From an uncultured Atopostipes sp. (lineage in GTDB: Bacteria > Bacillota > Bacilli > Lactobacillales > Carnobacteriaceae_A): a stretch of 7,057 bases of DNA. Each line of letters opens with the position of its first letter. The stretch's first letter is position 1. Below are positions 1 to 6,043 of this stretch, piece by piece. The notes beneath the pieces were generated by a model. The model was not told the origin of the DNA. It worked only from the letters and a program-made list of their open reading frames with translations, and searched no databases. The translations under genes and the position numbers were made by a program. The DNA is taken from positions 1 through 7,057 of the forward strand of contig CAMYQS010000075.1 in assembly GCA_947296835.1 (NCBI GenBank), read 5' to 3'.

Positions 1-411
1 GTTCTCGGAGATCAAGTAAATGAAATCAGCCAAGGGCGTATTAAAAAGTCGGTATTGTTATTATTCTTGTCCATTGGAGTCGGCATTTCCGTAAGCTTAT
101 CGATGTTACGAATTATCATTGTAGGCTTTGAAGTCTGGCATATTTTATTACCTGGTTTCATCATAGCTCTTCTCTTATCTTTCTATACGCCACCTATATT
201 TACAGGAATTGCATTTGATGCGGGTGGTGTTGCTTCAGGACCAATGGCTGTTACCTTTATTCTAGCTTTTGCGCAAGGTGCCGCAGCACACAATCCTCAA
301 TCAGATGCATTAGATGCCTTTGGAGTCATCGCTTTAATTGCTATGACTCCAGTCGTAATGGTTGAGATACTGGGAACTATTTATAAAATTAGACAAGAAA
401 CAGCTAAGTGA
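1..411 (+). CDS. DUF1538 family membrane protein, C-terminal part (5' end outside window)
   Basis: The frame is open from the first base, so this is the 3' end of a longer gene; the TTG at 55 is internal, not a start. The visible 136 residues are very hydrophobic, with about three or four membrane segments (roughly residues 17-41, 46-62, 78-95 and 105-128). They include the Gly/Asp-rich stretch GIAFDAGGVASGPM at visible residues 69-82, which I recognise as the signature of DUF1538 membrane proteins. Full-length members carry two such halves and are annotated as putative permeases; substrate and mechanism are not established to my knowledge. The protein ends in a short charged cytoplasmic-type tail (KIRQETAK). 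It is the only plus-strand gene and converges on the cation exporter. The family call is fairly sure; the function is unknown. Confidence 0.8.
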   Translation, partial: VLGDQVNEISQGRIKKSVLLLFLSIGVGISVSLSMLRIIIVGFEVWHILLPGFIIALLLSFYTPPIFTGIAFDAGGVASGPMAVTFILAFAQGAAAHNPQSDALDAFGVIALIAMTPVVMVEILGTIYKIRQETAK

Positions 412-434
412 TTCATTCACTTTAGCTGTTTTTT
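398..434 (+). terminator. Rho-independent terminator, probably shared by the convergent genes
   Basis: The inverted repeat 401-411 / 417-428 (CAGCTAAGTGA against TCACTTTAGCTG, one bulged T at about 421-423) has a 5-nt loop and is extended by three A-T pairs at 398-400 / 429-431. Six T follow at 429-434. The stop codon of the DUF1538 gene (409-411) lies in the left arm. On the other strand the hairpin is followed by a weaker T-rich stretch (TTTCTTGTCT), so it may also end the exporter transcript arriving from the right. Confidence 0.8.
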
Positions 435-440
435 ATTCTC

Positions 441-1586
441 TTATTCTCTTAAGACATAATTTCGATCAAATTCAATATTTAGCGGAAACTTGTCAAATAG
501 TTCTTTATTTATATCCTGTTTGATTCGCATGCTTAGCTCTTCATTGGATAAATCACACGAATCTGGAACAACCACATCGAAAAATATTTCTCTCTTATCT
601 TTAATTTGCTGAATTCTAAAATCATGAAAATGAAAATCTTCCCCATAAGATTTTAAAATCTTTTTTACAATACGATAGACTTCATTTTGTTCATCATCAT
701 CTAATGCTACTGGATCAATATGACAAACTAAAATAATATCGAACGCTTTTTTAAAACGATATTCAATCGAATCAATGACACGATGGGATTGAATTAAATC
801 CCATGTTGCATCAATTTCTATATCAACTGTCGCAAACATTTTATGTGGGCCATATTTATGCAAAATCAAATCATGGTACCCCACAATTGAATCATAGGTA
901 TCTAGTAAGTCTTGCATTTCATGAATGAATTCTGGACTTGGTCTTGTCCCTAACAAATCGTTTGAAGCTTCCCAGATGGAAGTTACTCCACCATAGACAA
1001 TAACAAGGGCTACTAATACTCCTATATATCCATCAATATATAAATCAAAGTTAATTTCGATTACATATGAAATGATGATAGCTGAGTTAATTAACGTATC
1101 AAAGATACTATCCTTCATCAAAGCATTCAGCGCACTAGAATGTGATGGCAACTTTTTGTTTTTTCTATAATAGTAGATACCTAAACCAGTCTTGATTAAC
1201 ATTGAAAGCAACAATAACCCAAAAACAAGACTAGAACTATTGACACTTGTAGGGTTTAAAATTCGTTCAATTGACGTAATTAAAAATTGAACGCCTACGA
1301 TTAAAATAATAATAGCAGTAGATAAACTTGCAATATATTCCGCTCGTTCATGCCCAAAGGGATGTTCTCGATCCGCTGGTTTTTTTGCGATATAAAATCC
1401 TATAATTATTAATATTGATGCCGCACTATCCCCTAAACTATTCATGGCATCTGCTAAAATAGAAACACTATTAGCTAAGACACCAGCAAAAACCTTAATG
1501 ATAACTAGTGTTAGATTAACGATAAATCCGAAAACACCGGTGCTAATACCTTCTTTAGCTCGCTGACTCTGTTTTGAATGGCTCAT
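441..1586 (-). CDS. Cation diffusion facilitator (CDF) family exporter, manganese-type signature
   Basis: This is a membrane antiporter expected to export a divalent metal, most likely Mn(II), in exchange for protons. Membrane segments lie at about 15-37, 40-66, 84-106, 118-138, 160-178 and 184-205. The transport site is read as N49-x-x-x-D53 in TM2 and D159-x-x-x-D163 in TM5. Zinc CDFs usually have His at one or both of these places, whereas Asn/Asp with Asp/Asp matches the Gram-positive MntE/MneP manganese exporters. HPFGHE (75-80) is a CDF hallmark after TM2. The cytoplasmic part (about 217-381) is longer than the usual single CDF tail and looks like two copies of the same fold. Length fits the roughly 380-390-residue MntE type. 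The ATG at 1586 follows a modest Shine-Dalgarno (AGTAGG). The gene is monocistronic, with paired palindromes upstream. Metal specificity is inferred. Confidence 0.87.
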   Translation of the reverse strand: MSHSKQSQRAKEGISTGVFGFIVNLTLVIIKVFAGVLANSVSILADAMNSLGDSAASILIIIGFYIAKKPADREHPFGHERAEYIASLSTAIIILIVGVQFLITSIERILNPTSVNSSSLVFGLLLLSMLIKTGLGIYYYRKNKKLPSHSSALNALMKDSIFDTLINSAIIISYVIEINFDLYIDGYIGVLVALVIVYGGVTSIWEASNDLLGTRPSPEFIHEMQDLLDTYDSIVGYHDLILHKYGPHKMFATVDIEIDATWDLIQSHRVIDSIEYRFKKAFDIILVCHIDPVALDDDEQNEVYRIVKKILKSYGEDFHFHDFRIQQIKDKREIFFDVVVPDSCDLSNEELSMRIKQDINKELFDKFPLNIEFDRNYVLRE

Positions 1587-1612
1587 TGATCATCTACCTA
1601 CTTTACAAATTG

Positions 1613-1639
1613 AATGACTGTCATTTTATCATATATGAT
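1613..1639 (-). promoter_or_regulatory. Two adjacent palindromes over the presumed promoter/start of the CDF exporter gene
   Basis: A 13-bp palindrome AATGACTGTCATT (1613-1625) is followed after 2 bp by a perfect 12-bp palindrome ATCATATATGAT (1628-1639). On the minus strand the second contains a plausible -10 element TATGAT (1628-1633), so the first would sit at the transcription start. Any -35 is weak (TTTGTA, 1650-1655, 16-bp spacer) and falls within the SDR gene's terminator. Such placement suits a repressor operator. The core resembles TetR-type sites and also the middle of a Fur-family box; the regulator cannot be assigned. Confidence 0.4.
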
Positions 1640-1641
1640 TG

Positions 1642-1678
1642 AAAAAACCTACAAACATCAAAAATGTCTGTAGGTTTT
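1642..1678 (-). terminator. Rho-independent terminator of the SDR gene
   Basis: In the minus-strand RNA, 1678-1664 pairs with 1658-1644 over 15 bp (including one G-U pair) around a 5-nt loop, followed by a run of U (1647-1642). On the plus strand the same position is an A/C mismatch, so the hairpin is designed for minus-strand transcripts. It begins about 17 nt after the SDR stop codon and separates that gene from the CDF exporter. Confidence 0.85.
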
Positions 1679-1694
1679 CGCTATATAATTTATC

Positions 1695-2357
1695 TTAGTG
1701 CATACCACTAGTGTTGTTTAAAGCATCTTTAATTGGTGTCTCTCCATTGTTGATTGTATAGATTTTACCAATAGTTTTATCGTTATCCACACAAGTAGCT
1801 AGTACTTCTGCAGCATCTCGTACAGATGTACCAATTGCTTGCATATTGTTTAGCTCAATTTTACCTGTACTTGTTGTATCCGTTAAAATATCCGGTTCTA
1901 TAATCGTAAACTGCAATTCTTCATCGCGGATAACGTGATAGTTTGCAAAGTATTTAGCGATATAGAAGTCATGACTCTTCTCAACTGAATCTTTAATGTC
2001 AATTTGACTCCAAAGTTCAGGATACATTGCCCATTTAGCACTTAGTAAAATAAAACGTGTAACACCAGCAAGTTTAGCAGCTTCTGATGCCTTAACAACA
2101 CCAAAAGCGTCAATTCTTAACATTTCTTCTTCTACTGTTGAACCTGCTGCAAATATCACTGCATCATGACCTACTATAGCTTTCGATAAGTAACTTGCAC
2201 TATCGTGCAAATCAAATTTCACAGCTTTTACATTGTCTGATTCAGTAATTGCATCTATTCTTATATCAGCTGCTGAAACTGTATGTCCTTTGTTCACTAG
2301 AGACTTCACGGTTTCACGACCTACTCGGCCGGCTGCTCCTATTACAAATACGTTCAT
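1695..2357 (-). CDS. YhfK-like atypical SDR, NAD(P)-binding Rossmann protein
   Basis: A 220-residue cytosolic single-domain protein. The N-terminus holds a dinucleotide-binding loop, GAAGRVG (G7, G10, G13), after a beta strand, with D31 at the end of the second strand (SAADIR), which favours NAD over NADP but does not prove it. DAVIFAAG (65-72) and FILLSA (102-107) are the next Rossmann strands, and IIEPDIL (152-158) matches the IRPG-type strand of this family. Order, length and the closing TPIKDAL motif resemble B. subtilis YhfK, an NmrA/SDR relative of unknown substrate. The position of the catalytic Tyr in YxxxK appears to be Phe131 (FYIAK, 131-135), although Tyr132 is adjacent. Shine-Dalgarno AAGGGTG lies 5 nt before the ATG. 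It has its own promoter and terminator. Substrate unknown. Confidence 0.85.
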   Translation of the reverse strand: MNVFVIGAAGRVGRETVKSLVNKGHTVSAADIRIDAITESDNVKAVKFDLHDSASYLSKAIVGHDAVIFAAGSTVEEEMLRIDAFGVVKASEAAKLAGVTRFILLSAKWAMYPELWSQIDIKDSVEKSHDFYIAKYFANYHVIRDEELQFTIIEPDILTDTTSTGKIELNNMQAIGTSVRDAAEVLATCVDNDKTIGKIYTINNGETPIKDALNNTSGMH

Positions 2358-2403
2358 ACAATCACCCTTCTAAATTATATTATCAATAATTGTTGTCTAT
2401 ATC

Positions 2404-2432
2404 ATTATATACATAATCTGTTGATATTAAAA
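2404..2432 (-). promoter_or_regulatory. Probable promoter of the SDR gene
   Basis: A perfect minus-strand -10 hexamer TATAAT lies at 2404-2409, about 47 nt before the ATG. The 17-bp-spaced -35 position (2427-2432, TTTTAA) is weak. The 125-nt gap 2358-2482 holds nothing else convincing: I found no hairpin terminator after the flavoprotein gene, so some read-through from it is possible. Confidence 0.4.
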
Positions 2433-2482
2433 ATAAAGTGATGTAAATTCGCAGAATAAATGTCTAAAGTGTTTTAAAAGAT

Positions 2483-4165
2483 TTAGCCATTCATTTTACT
2501 CATGTTATCTAAATCGTGTAATAAGTTTTTAAAACTCATCAGTCCACCTGTTAGGTTGTAAACCTCTTTAAATCCTCTGTTTAGTAAAATACGTTGTGCT
2601 GTGTAACTTGTACGTCCCGAGTTACAGTAAATAGCAATTCTACTATTTGGATCTAATTCGCCTAATCTTCCACGTACCTCTTTCAACGGTATATTGATTG
2701 CATTTTCTAAATGCTCATTTTCATAAGCTTCTGCATCACGTACGTCTATAATTGTAATATCATCTTTATCTTCAATACAGCGGTACATTTCTTTTGCTGT
2801 AATGAGTGGTGAATTCTTAATTGCATTTGTTAAAGCCATACCTGTGTACATTACTGGATCTTTTGGTGTAGACACTGGTGGTGTGAACGCTAAATCAATA
2901 TCAAATAATTCTGAAGCTTTCATGTTCGCAGTCATTGCTGTTGCTAAAACATCAATTCTTCTTTCGACACCTTCTGGACCAATAATTTGGAATCCTAATA
3001 ATCGTTCCGTTTCTGGATGAGCAACTGCTTTGATAATCATATCTTTTCCACCCATAAATGATAAATGATCAGATTGTACGGATGTTAGTACTACTGGCTC
3101 AAAACCATCTTGTCGAGCTAATTCTTCTGTCATCCCAGTTCCTGCAATTGTATTTCCAAATAAACGAACGACTGAAGTACCTAAAATACCTTTGAATGTT
3201 AAGTCTCCACCTGTGATAACATCTCCAGCAATTCGACCCATCTTAGAAGCTGTTGTTGCCAATGGTAAATAAATAGGTTTTTTTGTAATCGCATGGAATG
3301 CTTCCGCTATGTCACCAACCGCATACACGTCTTTAAGGTTTGTTTGCATTTTTTCATTCACTTTTATTGCACGTGTTTCACCTAATTCAACACCAATAGA
3401 TTCAGCTAGTTCTGTATTTGGGCGAACTCCTGTAGCAACAATGTACATATCCGCTTTAAATTCGTTGCCTAATGATGTCGTAACACTTTCTAAATATTCA
3501 CCATTTTCTTGAAGTTCCGTAACCCCTTCGTTTCCATGGAATGTTACACCATTTTCTTCTAATATATCAGCGATATATGTAGATATATCATGATCTAATT
3601 GCGCCATAGGGTATTTTAAGAAATCAAGTGTGCGAACATTCAGTCCTGCATTTGTTAGTTGTTCTGAAACACCTAAACCAATATAACCTGCTCCAATTAC
3701 GACAGCAGATTTTGGTTTTTCTTCATTAATAAAGTTTTGTAATTCACGTCCAAGTTGTACTGTTTTTATACGAAAAACGTTTGAAAATGATTTATCTCTA
3801 AACACTGGTGGTGTACCAAATACTGTACCATTAGCAAATATTAATGAATCATACTGATCTGCAACCTCTTTGCCTGTTTGTAAATCTTTCACGATTACTG
3901 TCTTTTCATCATGATTGATTTTTACCACTTCATGCTGTGTTTTAACATCTATATTATAGATATCTTTAAACCATTGCGCATCATAGGGCACTAATTCTTC
4001 CATGCTATCTACACGGCCACCAACGGCATAATGTGTTGCAAAACCTGCGTGTGCAACATCCACATCTCTATCGTATATTACAATTTCAGCATCTTCTGAA
4101 TTTCGTCTTGCTCTAACCGCAGCATTTGTACCAGCTGCTACTCCCCCAATAATGACAATTTTCAT
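2483..4165 (-). CDS. FAD-dependent pyridine nucleotide oxidoreductase fused to C-terminal rhodanese domain (CoADR-RHD-like, redox Cys absent)
   Basis: A 560-residue cytosolic protein. Domains in order: FAD-binding (GGVAAG at 7-12, D32; second FAD motif YAVGDIA at 281-287), NAD(P)H-binding (GAGYIG, 158-163, with acidic D181 suggesting NADH), dimerisation domain (about 325-440), and rhodanese domain (about 462-548; IDVRD at 473-477; active loop C514-NSGRTS). This is the layout of CoA-disulfide/CoA-persulfide reductases, which reduce sulfane sulfur. However, their catalytic Cys at about position 42 (motif NCGLPYY) is Phe42 here, in GFATHYAVGG (41-50). The interface tyrosines of the family (in YAPPYSS) also look replaced, by FTPPVST (427-433). 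Only C463 and C514 are cysteines. The ATG at 4165 has GGGGA 9 nt upstream. The fold is certain; the reaction is unknown, possibly persulfide reduction on the rhodanese Cys or an NADH oxidase-like activity. Confidence 0.88.
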   Translation of the reverse strand: MKIVIIGGVAAGTNAAVRARRNSEDAEIVIYDRDVDVAHAGFATHYAVGGRVDSMEELVPYDAQWFKDIYNIDVKTQHEVVKINHDEKTVIVKDLQTGKEVADQYDSLIFANGTVFGTPPVFRDKSFSNVFRIKTVQLGRELQNFINEEKPKSAVVIGAGYIGLGVSEQLTNAGLNVRTLDFLKYPMAQLDHDISTYIADILEENGVTFHGNEGVTELQENGEYLESVTTSLGNEFKADMYIVATGVRPNTELAESIGVELGETRAIKVNEKMQTNLKDVYAVGDIAEAFHAITKKPIYLPLATTASKMGRIAGDVITGGDLTFKGILGTSVVRLFGNTIAGTGMTEELARQDGFEPVVLTSVQSDHLSFMGGKDMIIKAVAHPETERLLGFQIIGPEGVERRIDVLATAMTANMKASELFDIDLAFTPPVSTPKDPVMYTGMALTNAIKNSPLITAKEMYRCIEDKDDITIIDVRDAEAYENEHLENAINIPLKEVRGRLGELDPNSRIAIYCNSGRTSYTAQRILLNRGFKEVYNLTGGLMSFKNLLHDLDNMSKMNG

Positions 4166-4213
4166 ATCTCATTCCCCATTCTCTTTATAATCGTCCTTAC
4201 CGAACGCGAATCA

Positions 4214-4242
4214 ATTATACTCCCGAATATGCCTTTCGTCTA
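4214..4242 (-). promoter_or_regulatory. SigA-type promoter of the flavoprotein-rhodanese gene
   Basis: On the minus strand, -35 TAGACG (4237-4242), a 17-bp spacer and a perfect -10 TATAAT (4214-4219) lie about 49 nt before the ATG. An inverted repeat TTTCG-TCTAT-CGAAA (4234-4248) covers the -35 element and could be a small operator, though the arms are only 5 bp. The sequence between 4249 and 4266 is T/A-rich with no clear terminator for the Old Yellow Enzyme gene, so transcription from upstream may continue into this gene. Confidence 0.6.
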
Positions 4243-4266
4243 TCGAAATGATTAAAAAGTTTATTT

Positions 4267-5391
4267 TTATTTTAAAATCGGCACCCAGCCTGGTCTACTT
4301 TGCATGTATTCCCACATGGCATCGGGAATACGTAAATCTTCACGATCGTTAGAGTGTAGCACTTTCGAGATATCTGATTCGTTTCCTTCTTGTACTTTTA
4401 GTAACCAGTCCGGATCAATAATTAATTCACGTCCAATAGCAATTAATGGCACACCTATTTCATCCATTGCTTGAATAGCGTCATCGGGTGTAATAACATT
4501 TCCAACACCAATAATTGGGACATCTCCACCAATTTCATCTTGAATAATCTTTAGAATCGGAGTTTTATCCGCTTTGTTTCTTAAAGAACTTCCAAAGATA
4601 TTGCCTAAAGAAATATGGAAGTAGTCGATATTAAACATTTTTAGCTTATTCACTAAAGCAAGTGTATCGTCTAATGTAATACCTGGTTCTTCAATTTCTT
4701 CAGGTGAAATTCGGTAGCCGAAGATAAATGGTTTATCTGCATATTTTTTTATCGATTGTTGAACAGCATTAACAACTTCAACCGGGAAATTCATCCGTTT
4801 CTCTAAGCTGCCTCCCCAATAATCTTCACGACGATTTGAGTGTGGCGAAAAGAATTGTTGGATTAAGTAAGTATTTGCACCATGAACTTCTACCCCATCA
4901 AATCCAGCCTGAATCGCACGACGAGTCGCTTCACCAAAATCTTGTACAAGTTCTTCAATTTCTTCTAAACTTAGTTCTCGTGGTGTTTCTGCATGATCTC
5001 TTAAAGAAGGCACTGCACTAGCACTCACGGGCTGAATGCCTCTTAAAGTTGAGGCAGAGCCCATACGACCAACATGGAATATTTGTAAAATTGCTTTTGA
5101 ACCTGTTGCTTGAATTCTCTTTGCTAATTTAGATAAACTTTCAATATAAAGGTCTGATGAAATACTTGGTGATGCAGCGAACTTCCCATTCTCTTTAATA
5201 TGTGCACAGGCTGTAACGATCGCTCCTACTTCTCCACCTCTTCGCTCGTAGTATAAATGTTCATCTGTTGTAAACATACCATTTTCAAAACTTGAGTTCG
5301 TTGTCATAGGCGCCATTAAAATTCGATTATCTAATGTTGCTCCTGATTTAAATGTAAATGGTTCAAATAAACGCTCATAATCTTTCTTCAT
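4267..5391 (-). CDS. Old Yellow Enzyme family NAD(P)H:flavin oxidoreductase, YqiG/OfrA-like
   Basis: A 374-residue FMN-dependent TIM-barrel ene-reductase, expected in the cytosol to reduce activated C=C bonds of electrophiles (enones, quinone-like compounds) with NAD(P)H. Motifs: NRILMAPMT (22-30) in the first barrel strand, with Thr30 near the flavin where YqjM-type enzymes carry Cys; Q103 in LQIFHVGRMG; the substrate-binding pair H170-G-A-N173; the family signature QQFFSP...R-D-WGGS (178-195); and FMN-phosphate segments GVGNV (295-299) and AIGRELIIDPDW (318-329). Length is normal and close to B. subtilis YqiG and S. aureus OfrA, as I recall those sequences. The ATG at 5391 has GAAAGGG 8 nt upstream. 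It lies 25 nt after the acetyltransferase gene, so the two are probably co-transcribed. Physiological substrate unknown. Confidence 0.9.
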   Translation of the reverse strand: MKKDYERLFEPFTFKSGATLDNRILMAPMTTNSSFENGMFTTDEHLYYERRGGEVGAIVTACAHIKENGKFAASPSISSDLYIESLSKLAKRIQATGSKAILQIFHVGRMGSASTLRGIQPVSASAVPSLRDHAETPRELSLEEIEELVQDFGEATRRAIQAGFDGVEVHGANTYLIQQFFSPHSNRREDYWGGSLEKRMNFPVEVVNAVQQSIKKYADKPFIFGYRISPEEIEEPGITLDDTLALVNKLKMFNIDYFHISLGNIFGSSLRNKADKTPILKIIQDEIGGDVPIIGVGNVITPDDAIQAMDEIGVPLIAIGRELIIDPDWLLKVQEGNESDISKVLHSNDREDLRIPDAMWEYMQSRPGWVPILK

Positions 5392-5416
5392 ACTCTAAAC
5401 CCTTTCTCTTTAAAAG

Positions 5417-5908
5417 TTATAGTTTTTTCTCTAACCAGACGTTCATTAAATTGTGTTTGCTACCATTTAAAGGTTCTGTTCGTTGCTCAAACCCATAATG
5501 GTAGTAGACATCATTCGCTTTGCCTAATGTATCAATTGTTTCAATATAAAGACTCTCATAGCCTTGTTCTTTTGCGAATTGTTCTGCTACATCATATAGC
5601 TTGCGCCCATAACCTAGACCCTGAATGTCTTTTGAAATGTAATACTTTTGTACTTCCGCAATGTTTTCGTAGTCATCAAAGGGACTAATACCAATACCAC
5701 CATAAACTTTGTCTTCTTTTACAATGACCCAATACTCACCTTTTGGCTGTTTTTGGTAAAACTCAAATAATCTATCTAGATAGGGATCAAAATAAGCTGT
5801 TCCGGGTTTATCTAAATCATACGATTCTAAAATACCTTGAATTAATTTGAAGATACCTTCATTATCCGATGCTTTAATCGTACGAATTGTTAGTTCTTTA
5901 CCTTCCAT
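5417..5908 (-). CDS. GNAT family N-acetyltransferase
   Basis: A 163-residue cytosolic GNAT-fold protein that would transfer an acetyl group from acetyl-CoA to an unknown amine. The acetyl-CoA pyrophosphate loop Q-G-L-G-Y-G fits the Q/R-x-x-G-x-G/A rule (Q96-G101 with this start), preceded by the usual strand (EVQKYYIS) and followed by helix RKLYDVAEQFAKEQG, strand SLYIETI and the terminal YYHYGFE motif that ends most GNAT proteins. I prefer ATG 5908 over the in-frame GTG at 5917, which lies three codons earlier: GGAG (5917-5920) is 8 nt from the ATG but overlaps the GTG itself. It is the first gene of a probable pair with the Old Yellow Enzyme. The substrate cannot be predicted from the sequence. 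Confidence 0.85.
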   Translation of the reverse strand: MEGKELTIRTIKASDNEGIFKLIQGILESYDLDKPGTAYFDPYLDRLFEFYQKQPKGEYWVIVKEDKVYGGIGISPFDDYENIAEVQKYYISKDIQGLGYGRKLYDVAEQFAKEQGYESLYIETIDTLGKANDVYYHYGFEQRTEPLNGSKHNLMNVWLEKKL

Positions 5909-5916
5909 ATAATCCA

Positions 5917-5920
5917 CTCC
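5917..5920 (-). promoter_or_regulatory. Ribosome binding site that decides the GNAT start
   Basis: GGAG on the minus strand ends 8 nt before ATG 5908. The alternative GTG start (5915-5917) uses the last G of this same motif, leaving it no Shine-Dalgarno at a usable distance. This supports the shorter, 163-residue protein. Confidence 0.6.
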
Positions 5921-5953
5921 AATATGGTTTGATTACTTATAGGTTATCACAAA

Positions 5954-5980
5954 AATCAAAATTCCAATTCATTTTTGATT
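5954..5980. repeat. Inverted repeat upstream of the GNAT-Old Yellow Enzyme pair, possible operator
   Basis: Perfect 8-bp arms AATCAAAA (5954-5961) and TTTTGATT (5973-5980) are separated by 11 bp, with half-site centres 19 bp apart, about two helical turns. The repeat lies between the dioxygenase terminator and the acetyltransferase start, just upstream of a weak -10-like TATAAG (5936-5941, minus strand). The position suits a dimeric regulator, but such AT-rich repeats also arise by chance. Confidence 0.3.
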
Positions 5981-5994
5981 CTGCTTTAAGTATT

Positions 5995-6036
5995 AAAAAA
6001 CGACACAGTGAAAGAGTTTACCTCACTATGCCGTTT
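5995..6036 (-). terminator. Rho-independent terminator of the dioxygenase operon
   Basis: In minus-strand RNA, 6036-6023 pairs with 6011-5998 over 14 bp, including two G-U pairs, around an 11-nt loop. It is followed by six U (6000-5995). On the plus strand the two wobble positions become A/C mismatches, so it acts on minus-strand transcripts. It starts 7 nt after the dioxygenase stop codon. Confidence 0.87.
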
Positions 6037-6043
6037 CATTATA

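Noticed and set aside
1587..1641. yybP-ykoY manganese riboswitch before the Mn-type CDF gene
   Set aside because: The likely transcript leader is only about 40 nt and has no multi-helix structure, too short for this riboswitch.
2397..2420. PerR/Fur-like box over the SDR promoter (ATTATGTATATAAT region)
   Set aside because: It matches only about 9 of 14 fixed positions of the PerR consensus, which is not remarkable in such AT-rich DNA.
2433..2482. Hairpin terminator after the flavoprotein-rhodanese gene
   Set aside because: Only a 4-bp stem (ATTC/GAAT) forms and no T-run follows it directly.
2802..3512. Plus-strand ORFs of 72 and 67 codons (2802-3020, 3309-3512)
   Set aside because: They lie wholly inside the well-supported flavoprotein gene on the other strand, have no Shine-Dalgarno and resemble no family.
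2483..4165. Flavoprotein as a pseudogene or sequencing error at codon 42
   Set aside because: The frame is intact over 560 codons, all nucleotide-binding motifs are kept, and several residues around position 42 differ together from the usual motif.
4836..5021. Plus-strand ORF of 61 codons
   Set aside because: Antisense shadow of the Old Yellow Enzyme gene; its His/Leu-rich composition is what the reverse complement of that gene gives.
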